Shown one piece after another: positions 56,877 to 64,000 of a stretch of DNA of 64,000 bases. Every line of letters begins with the position of its first letter. Position 1 is the first letter of the stretch. Both the position numbers and the translations under genes were made by a program. The DNA is from Beverwykella pulmonaria (taxonomy: Eukaryota > Ascomycota > Dothideomycetes > Pleosporales > Melanommataceae), in contig BCHH01000002.1 of NCBI GenBank assembly GCA_001599595.1, forward strand, positions 3,648,425 through 3,712,424, in the 5' to 3' direction. The notes under the pieces were generated by a model that saw nothing but the letters and a program-made list of their open reading frames with translations, was not told the origin of the DNA and did not search any database.

Positions 56877-57655
56877 ATGGCACCTCTCCAAGTCGGTGAT
56901 TCCTTCCCGGAAGGAGTCAAGTTCGAGTACGTGTTCAGGATCCCTTCCCCCGCAGTGGCTCCAGGGTCCGGCTAACGGATCGTACAGATGGGCTCCAATC
57001 ACGGATTCTGACCCCACCGCCTGCGGCCTTCCTCAAACATATGATGCGAGCAAAGAATGGAAGGGCAAGAAGGTTGTTCTCTTCTCTGTTCCTGGTTAGT
57101 CTTTCACACCTCGGCAGCCCTATCCAGAGTTGATAAGATGTTCCAGGTGCATTCACCCCCGGCTGCCAGGCGCGTCACCTCCCACCGTATATCGAGAAGC
57201 TCGGCGAGCTGAAAGCCAAGGGCGTTGATATTGTGGCCGTCATTGCTTCGAACGATGCTTGGGTCATGAATGCTTGGGGCAAGGTCAATGGGGTAAAGGG
57301 CGATGATCTCGTAAGCAAAATAATCAAGGAGCTTGAGTTGAGTAAGCACTGACATGGAAAATGTAGTTGTTTCTCAGCGACACCAAGACATTCTTCTCTA
57401 AAGAGCATGGATGGCAAGCCGGCATGGGAGATCGCAAGTATGTCGGCCTTGTTTCATTGAGTATCCAACGCTAATGCCTCCAAAGTGGACGTTGGGCCAT
57501 GATCTTTGACAAAGATGGCAAGGTCGTCTACGCTGACAACGAGAAGAATCCGGGCGAGATATTGGTAAATTTTGAACCATAATCATGACGGCCTCGACAA
57601 GAAGCTAACGAACTCACAGGTCTCGAGCGCTGAGGCTATTCTCTCCAAATTGTGA
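56877..57655 (+). CDS. PMP20: Peroxiredoxin of the Prx5/AHP1 type with a peroxisomal signal
   Basis: Prx5-type peroxiredoxins reduce hydrogen and alkyl peroxides. Six exons (56877-56926, 56988-57094, 57147-57310, 57367-57437, 57486-57564, 57620-57655) give 168 aa, all phases consistent. The peroxidatic Cys is in [15 protein letters not shown] (about residue 61); a second Cys in TACGLPQ is a possible resolving residue. [20 protein letters not shown] and [17 protein letters not shown] complete the fold. The last 36-nt exon ends Ser-Lys-Leu, a PTS1 signal, placing the enzyme in peroxisomes, like fungal Pmp20. Together with malate synthase upstream it is the second PTS1 protein in the window, though they are not linked as a cluster. 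Confidence 0.93.
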
Positions 57656-58590
57656 AGAGGTGCACTTCATTGTCGGCCTTTCACCCTGGGTGTTGTTTCA
57701 CAGCGCCGAATACAGGTAGTTTCCATCTGAATAGACGACCATGCTCCTCTATCTGAGGTAATAGACTAGATATCCAGTCACTCTCGGAAAAAGAGTTTTC
57801 CTGGAAGTCTGAGATGCTCAACCCGGTGTCGCTGGTGCCGTGATGGACTGCTTGCCTATCTACTAAAATGCGGCTACATTCTGAACATATTGGATCTTGA
57901 TATATTGGATCAAACATCAAACTGCTTGCTTAAATGGCTGCACTGAGTACATCGGGATCACCCAGCTCATTGATATGAGCCTCACGGCCTATCCACATTT
58001 TCTCCACCCCAGGATCCTAAAGAACAGGCTTAGAACTGTCAATGTGTGCAAAGGTCTTATCCTCTGCACGTGCCCTACAGCATGTTTCTAAACACAAGAA
58101 AAACAGATCTAACCATTTACCCCATATCTAGCTATGAGACAGAGGTGTCATCATTCTTCTTCGTTACCCCCCTCTATCTGCCAGAGGGTAGTAAAGAGAT
58201 CACTGTGACTCCCTCGATTTCCCCTGTAAGTGACAACATGCAGTACGTTAGAGAAGCGGTATTAATCCTTCTGTGTGCTCAAATACAGTATCATTGAGCT
58301 CTTACACGTTTATCTGTAGTAGCATCCACGAAAGCTATATCAAGCAATGCGCGCGTAGACATGCGCCCTAGCAGGGGACGTTCCGTTGCTTTTGCTTCCA
58401 ACACGGGTCAGCGCGCATTTTTTCAAAACTCATTGCTTTCCTCCTAGACAAAAAGGAAAGCAACAAAGAACATAACTCTCTCCAAAAACTGTTACTCTTC
58501 GCTTGTTACACATGAATTCTACAATGCGCAGAAATCTGGCAAAAATGAAAGTTTCTCTCCCTCGGGGAACTGACTTTGGTTAATTCCATG
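57656..58590. other. Intergenic, no gene seen
   Basis: Non-coding by inspection. A short CA/T-rich stretch and scattered stops in all frames are all that is seen. It precedes the tRNA-like fragment. Confidence 0.4.
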
Positions 58591-58614
58591 TATTCAGAAA
58601 TATCTGAGAAGAAG

Positions 58615-58690
58615 TACTCACTCGAACCCCGGTCTCCCGCGCTTGGTATCGAGTGCGATGACAAGCGGAAATCATGACCACTGCTTTTTG
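58615..58690 (-). pseudogene. tRNA-Asp-like fragment (degenerate)
   Basis: On the minus strand, AGTGGTCATGATTTCCGC followed by TTGTCAT resembles the D arm and anticodon arm of tRNA-Asp(GTC). A possible intron of about 15 nt follows, then GCGCGGGAGACCGGGGTTCGA, a T-arm B-box. The 3' side of the T stem and both sides of the acceptor stem do not pair, and the 5' acceptor half is missing. It is best read as a tRNA pseudogene or a tRNA-derived repeat end rather than a working tRNA. Confidence 0.5.
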
Positions 58691-59071
58691 TTAGCGGTGT
58701 TGGCGTGCAAGGTGAGTAGTGAGGTTACTGACCTAGACCAAGGAAGATTTCGTTTGATTATTGAAGGCCGAGGTGAAGATAATTAATCTATATACGGAGT
58801 GATAATGGGCTAGGAGAGGCGAGAATCATGTGAATATTGATTATAGGACAACATATCTTACAGTAGCACCTTGCCAAAGTGGTAGAGACGTCATAAGTTG
58901 ATATTAAAGATTACTAACTTCCCTCACTGGCATGATATTTTAGCGTGTATTAGTGAGCATTAGTATGTTTATATTATACCATATTTAATGGTATTTTATT
59001 TGATACTATACTCCTTTTAGAATAACGGTATCGCACCGCCATTGTTGCCCACCACTGCTTGGAGCCCCTGA

Positions 59072-59981
59072 TGGCATTATGCTTGCTCTGAAACTGGATA
59101 CACTAACTCCAAGATCAGCTTGGAGTGGCTTAAGCTTGTGTTTGATCCCCAAACCAAAAATCAGGCTAACATTAAGCCACGGATGCTATTACAAGATGGT
59201 TTCAGGACACACGAGACCCTTAAAATCTTGGAGTTCTGTTTTGAAAACAATATCATCCTAGGCCGTATCCTCTCTCACACCTCACAAACTCCAGCCCTGT
59301 GACGTCGGCCCACTCAAGGCAGCCTATCGCAACTGGGTTGAACGACTAGAGCGAGGAGGTGTGGGAACAATCGGCAAGGAGCATTTTACCTATCTGTACA
59401 GCCCTGCAAGGGAAAGAGCGCTCACACCTCGTAACATAAAGGCGGGATTCGAAGCGTGCGGTTTGTTTCCATTCAACCCCAACAGAGTACTCACAGATAT
59501 GCCAAAGCCTCCCCCTGAACTAACCGCTCCGGAAGCCAATGAGATGATGATAAGGTTTTGTCCGCAAGATAAAGCACTGCAGCAACCAGTGACGCCAGTG
59601 ACAGCAGAGGCTCTTACATCACTGCACAGCCTAATCGAACAGGACGCACAAGTGCTCGATGAGAAGAGCAAAATGACCCTAAAGAGACACCTACAGAAGT
59701 TCGCCAACGCGGTCCAGATATCCTTTGCCGAACGGGCCCTCCTTCAGAATCGAGCTCGATTCTTAACTATAACGAACAACGAAGCCAAAGTTCGCCGATC
59801 GACCAAGTCGGTGGTGCTAGGGAAGGGGAAATTGATGAGATATGAGGACCTTGAGAAGGCCCGAGCGGACCGTGCTACGAACGATGCAACTAAAGCGAAG
59901 GGAAAGGGAAAACGATGTCGGAAGCCCAAGCCAAAGAGTGCCGCACTAGAAGCAGAGGAAACTCCCCAGTGGCGCGGATGA
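59072..59981 (+). mobile_element. Decayed pogo/Fot1-type DDE transposase, C-terminal half
   Basis: Coding sense begins near 59072 with WHYACSETGYTNSKISLEWL, continuing KLVFDPQTK, then DGFRTHETLKILEFCFENNI, the DDE integrase core of fungal pogo/Fot1 elements. A small deletion near 59290 shifts frame. After it the sequence continues CDVGPLKAAYRNWVERLERG, YSPARERALTPRNIKAGFEA and CGLFPFNPNRVL, then a basic Lys/Ala-rich tail to a stop at 59981. The N-terminal DNA-binding domain and first catalytic Asp are not recognisable upstream. No terminal repeats or target duplication were found, so this is a truncated relic. Confidence 0.82.
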
Positions 59982-61658
59982 GCGAAGCGCAGGTTGCAGA
60001 AGATGAGGTTATTCAATTTGAATCGGTTTCTTAAGGCAGGCTCGCGTTGGCTTTCTGTTACTACGTAGTGATTAATTAATTAACGTCAGTCCCTATGAAG
60101 CGAAAGACCCTATCAAACGAAAGGTGCCGAACGCCTTCCAATACAACAACGTCGACTTTATATTAAAATGCTCATTATTCTCGGAATAAACTCTTAACAT
60201 AATACTCTTCAACACGGTATAATGTTATACGCAACGGGCTTCTGGTTACTCTGTAATACCCCTTTTAAGTTGAATGCAGTGTGAACTTAATTTCATAAGT
60301 TATGTTGGATAAGGTAATTAGACAGTCTATAATCTCCACAAATAAATGATAAAGTATATGCGCCCTTTATGTACATAGTATCCCGAGCACACCGAGCATA
60401 TCTTGAGGCTCATTTATGCTCGTATACTGCATTGATCGGACCAGACAGATAAAGCCCACAACAACATGCACGAGCTCAAGATTTCGTGCATGAATGCGAC
60501 AGCCGCCTATCGCCATCTGAATCTTGCTCCTCTCCGGCTACATGCGTCGCCGTCTTTTGACTCTTGACTTGAGCTGCCTCACCCCATCTTTTCATGATGC
60601 TTTTTTCCCCCACGGTCATATGGAGTGCCGTTCTCTTCGCACCCAAGCTCCGCATATTCTCCTCCGTAGTATTCCAGCCGGTACTTCTATTGTAAAAACA
60701 AACAACTGCAAACAATATCTCCTTCACTTACGTTACGCTCTCTCTGCTCTTCATTATGCTCATGCTGCAGACCAATTCTAAAGCTACTAAAAACGATATT
60801 CGAATGATGCTTGTTCTAGCTACCTACACCAATACATTAGCTATTAAGGTTACTTCAACGTCGCAACACTCACTGGAGCTCTCAGGTTTATTTTGACTCT
60901 ACTTTGATTCTGATTGTCCCTCACCGGCTAGGAATCAACTATTTCATACTTAGCATATCTCGTAGTTCCCTCGTCCTTTCATTCCCTAATTCCATTATTA
61001 ATTTTCCATGCGGTACAATGTAGTGGCGCGCCGTCTCGTAGCTGTGTAACTCGTTTGGGAGTAGTACACCTATATCATACTGAGCTCAGAAGGAAGAGAA
61101 GGAAGTTATTATCGTGGGTGGGTCCACAGTAGTTGTACAAGGGCACAGCGTCGTTCAAATGAATTACAGATCCTGTTCGCTAATTACTTGTGAGCAGAGA
61201 GAGTGCCGACTGATGTTGCGCAAAATGGCAGGCAGAACATGGTCCAAACGGTTGTGGACGATGACGGGGAACTGCAGCAGAGGTCAAAGCGAGTGGGAAG
61301 GCGTAAGGCCCGATCCTCGGATTCTCAAGGCCACCATAGTGAACGAAGACAGCATCGGGTAGATAGGTGGAATTTCAATCATTTTTGGATTATGGCGACT
61401 TCACTGGTCAAGTTTCTAACTTTCTTTGACGTACTCACGATAGTATCGATAAAATTGAAGGGCAGAGTTTGAGGCTAAGCCCCGCGCGCACGTGAGCTTG
61501 TGGCTGAGCTGACCGGGGAGGAGCACCAACGACCACACAGCCTCGAGCACCAGCGGCTGCCTGCTCGATGTGTTCCTGACTCACCTCGATAAAACGCTTG
61601 CTTGGCGGTCGATCTCGACCTTATCTCCTTGCTCGTGTGAGAGCATACGAGCACCGCG
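59982..61658. other. AT-rich intergenic upstream of the NLR gene
   Basis: About 1.7 kb with stops in all frames. TTAATTAATTAA occurs at about 60073. No gene, repeat or RNA was recognised. Confidence 0.4.
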
Positions 61659-64000
61659 ATGCGCCTGCTAAAACGCTCAACAAACGGCGACTTGGACCTG
61701 GTTTCTTTCGACGATGACGACTCTCCTTCGTATGCCATCCTTTCGCACACTTGGATTGACGGCGAAGAAGTCACATATGACGAGCTAGTGGCCGGAATAG
61801 GCAAGGACAAGCCTGGCTATGCCAAAATCCGCTTCTGTGGAGAAAGAGCGGCTCAAGACGGACTGCAGTATTTCTGGGTTGATACCTGCTGCATCAACAA
61901 ATCTACTCTTCAGGAGCTCCAGACGGCTATCAATTCTATGTTCCGCTATTATCAGCGCGCAAGCAAGTGCTACGTATACCTGTCGGATGTCTGGATCCCG
62001 GATGAGATCATTGATGTCCAGGCATTCCGGATAACGTGGGCAGAGACGTTCCGACGATGCCGATGGTTCACGCGCGGCTGGACGTTGCAAGAGCTTCTAG
62101 CACCGCCCACGGTTGAGTTCTTCTCCAAGGAGGGCAAGCGACTGGGTAGTAGGATATCGCTGGAACAGGAAATCTACGAGACTACCAAGATCCCTATCGA
62201 AGTACTAAGAGGACAAAGTCTCTCCGAGGTTAGCATTGAGGAGCGGATGAGCTGGGCAGCCGAACGCACGACAACATTCAAGGAGGATAGAGTATACTGT
62301 CTACTAGGAATCTTTGGAGTATTTTTGCCGCTCATTTATGGAGAGGGAGAAGCATACGCAACTCTACGACTAAGAGAGGAGATAGAGAAGCGGCGGGAAG
62401 GGCGAGGAATAGAGAGTCTGCATGATCTAACAGGTATGTTCTTGTCTAAATGAAGGAGTGTTTATTTATTGAGTAATCATCGTATACCTAACAATGCGTA
62501 GTCTCATCGCCATTACCTTTTCCAAGAAATGAACTCTTCATCGGACGGGAAGACGAGCTTCAATCTCTCGAACAGTTCCTCCTCCCCAAAACCCACCGAC
62601 GCATAACAATATACGGTCTAGGAGGCTGCGGCAAATCGGCACTTGCCCTTGAGCTTGCATACCGCGTGCTAGCTCGATATGCTGGACGTCTAGTTTTCTG
62701 GGTGCCTGCCATCAGCCAAGAGAGCTTTGAGCTTGCCTATCTGGAGATCGGGATCCGCCTTCGTATACCAGGAATTACCGACGACAATGCGGATATTAAG
62801 CAACTGGTTAAAAATTCATTAAACTCGAATAGCGCGGGTCGCTGGTTGATGATAGTTGACAATGCTGATGACCCTGGAGTCCTCATGTGCGGCGCTGGTG
62901 GCGACCCGCGGTCAAGCCGACTATTCGACTACCTCCCAAACGGCAATGGCGGCAAGATTCTCTTGACTACACGAAGCGGGAAGGCTGCTGAAGATTTAAC
63001 TCAGAGCAGTGTCTTAGAGCTTATTGATATGGGCAAAGCTGAAGCTAGGCAGCTGCTAGCGCGGCGGGTGACGAAGCAGGCGTTGCTTAATAACGAGAGG
63101 GCAGTTGACGAATTGCTAGATTTACTTGCATATCTACCGCTCGCTATTGTCCAGGCAGCCGCCTTCATCAACAAGAACGGTATAACAGTATCTGCATACA
63201 TCTCATTGTTCCGACAAGTGGGTGCTGGTGCCGAGCTCTTCGGCGAGCATTTCGAGGACCCCGGCAGATACCAAGAGATGGACAGCACGATTGCGAAAAC
63301 TTGGCATATCTCGTTCGATCAGATACGACGGCAAGACCCACTTGCTACAGAGTTCCTTTCCTTTATAGCGTGCATAGATCGCATCAACATTCCCCAGTCG
63401 CTGTTGCCTCTCAGCAGCTCTCTGGTGCAGCAAACCAAGGCGATCGGGACGCTGAAAGGATATGCATTTATTAGGGAACGTCAACAGGCCACACAGGAAC
63501 TAGAAAGCGAGACGATCTTCGATATGCACCGATTGGTCCACATGGCATTGGAATGGTGGCTCGATGGGCATGAAGAGCAGATGATTTGGAGAGCCAAAGC
63601 GGCAGCGCGACTAGAGGAGCTAATCCCATACGGTGGGCATGAGAGGAGGGAAGCGTGGACGACATACCTTCCACACGCAATCCACGTGGCCAGATCAGAC
63701 GGCAGGCTAGATGGGACAGTAAGAGCGTCGCTTTTAGATCGGATTGGGCGATGTCAAGCAAGCCTTGGGCAATACTCATCAGCGGAGAAGACGCACCAAC
63801 AAGTACTTTCATTAAGAGAGGAGAGTTTAGGAAAGGAAGATAAGCAAACACTCACAAGTATGAATGAGGTGGGGGTTGCTCTAGAAAACCAAGGCAAGTA
63901 CGAAGAGGCGGAATTGATGAACAGGCAGACGCTGGCGCGGAGAGAGAAGGTGCTTGGGGCAGAGCATCCAGACACTCTGACGAGCATGAGCAACTTGGCG
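61659..64000 (+). CDS. HET-NB-ARC-TPR protein (fungal NLR), 3' end outside window
   Basis: This is an NLR-type protein for self/non-self recognition: HET death effector, NB-ARC switch and TPR sensor. Exon 1 is 61659-62433; a 68-nt intron (GTATGT...CGTAG, phase 1) leads to exon 2 from 62502, still open at the window end. The HET domain is in the first 250 residues: MRLLKRSTNGDLDLVSF, YAILSHTWIDGEEVTYDELV, YFWVDTCCINK, RGWTLQELLAP and VYCLLGIFGVFLPLIYGEGE. The NB-ARC follows with Walker A IYGLGGCGKSALALEL, Walker B RWLMIVDNADD, ILLTTRSGK and LPLAIVQAAAFINKNG. TPR units start near 63740 (LGQYSSAEKTHQQVLSLREE, then NQGKYEEAELMNRQTLARRE). At least two TPR copies are visible; the total is unknown. 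A dead relative lies at 21520-23120. Confidence 0.93.

Noticed and set aside
1..64000. CRISPR arrays, operons, ribosome-binding sites, prokaryotic terminators
   Set aside because: The window is clearly fungal nuclear DNA with spliced genes. No spacer-repeat arrays were seen, and bacterial signals do not apply.

Overview
The window is nuclear DNA of a filamentous ascomycete. Genes carry short introns (mostly 48-65 nt) with GT-AG ends and CTAAC-type branch sites. Several families are typical of Pezizomycotina: HET-domain proteins, NB-ARC/TPR proteins, UstYa/DUF3328 proteins, 2EXR-type F-box-like proteins and DUF262 proteins. A Dothideomycete, perhaps Pleosporales, is my best guess; that is inference only.

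Layout. 1-9.5 kb is conserved housekeeping: the 3' part of LYS2, an APP1-type phosphatidate phosphatase, a short-chain dehydrogenase and LSM1. 9.5-17.4 kb is gene-poor, with one small spliced gene candidate (12.36-12.73 kb) and decayed coding fragments. 17.4-20.7 kb holds a small conserved protein and a peroxisomal malate synthase. 21.5-23.6 kb holds a decayed HET/TPR gene and a pogo-type transposase scrap. 24.6-32.3 kb is a protein kinase-HET fusion gene of about 1,475 codons, split by a 2,992-bp hAT element. The element has a perfect 8-bp target duplication and a RIP-like, dead transposase. 33.1-37.1 kb is a compact candidate dikaritin-type RiPP locus: two divergent UstYa-family genes and a secreted precursor with three exact 66-nt repeats, two of them ending in Lys-Arg. 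38.8-48.6 kb holds a small secreted protein, a PIP-kinase-like gene, a glycine-zipper protein, an F-box-like protein and a second SDR. 49.4-57.7 kb holds a DUF262 protein, IPI1, a roadblock dynein light chain, an NTF2-like protein and a peroxisomal peroxiredoxin. 58.6-60 kb has a tRNA-Asp-like fragment and a decayed pogo/Fot1 transposase. 61.7-64 kb is an intact HET-NB-ARC-TPR (fungal NLR) gene that runs off the end.

Three features stand out. The first is the repeat precursor with its UstYa pair, whose predicted core is rich in Tyr-Tyr. The second is the kinase-HET fusion caught with an in-frame, reversible-looking transposon insertion. The third is a pair of HET/TPR loci, one alive and one dead, the dead one having lost its nucleotide-binding domain. 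Malate synthase and the peroxiredoxin both end in Ser-Lys-Leu and should be peroxisomal. All exon boundaries were read by eye from splice motifs and frame; no transcript evidence was available.
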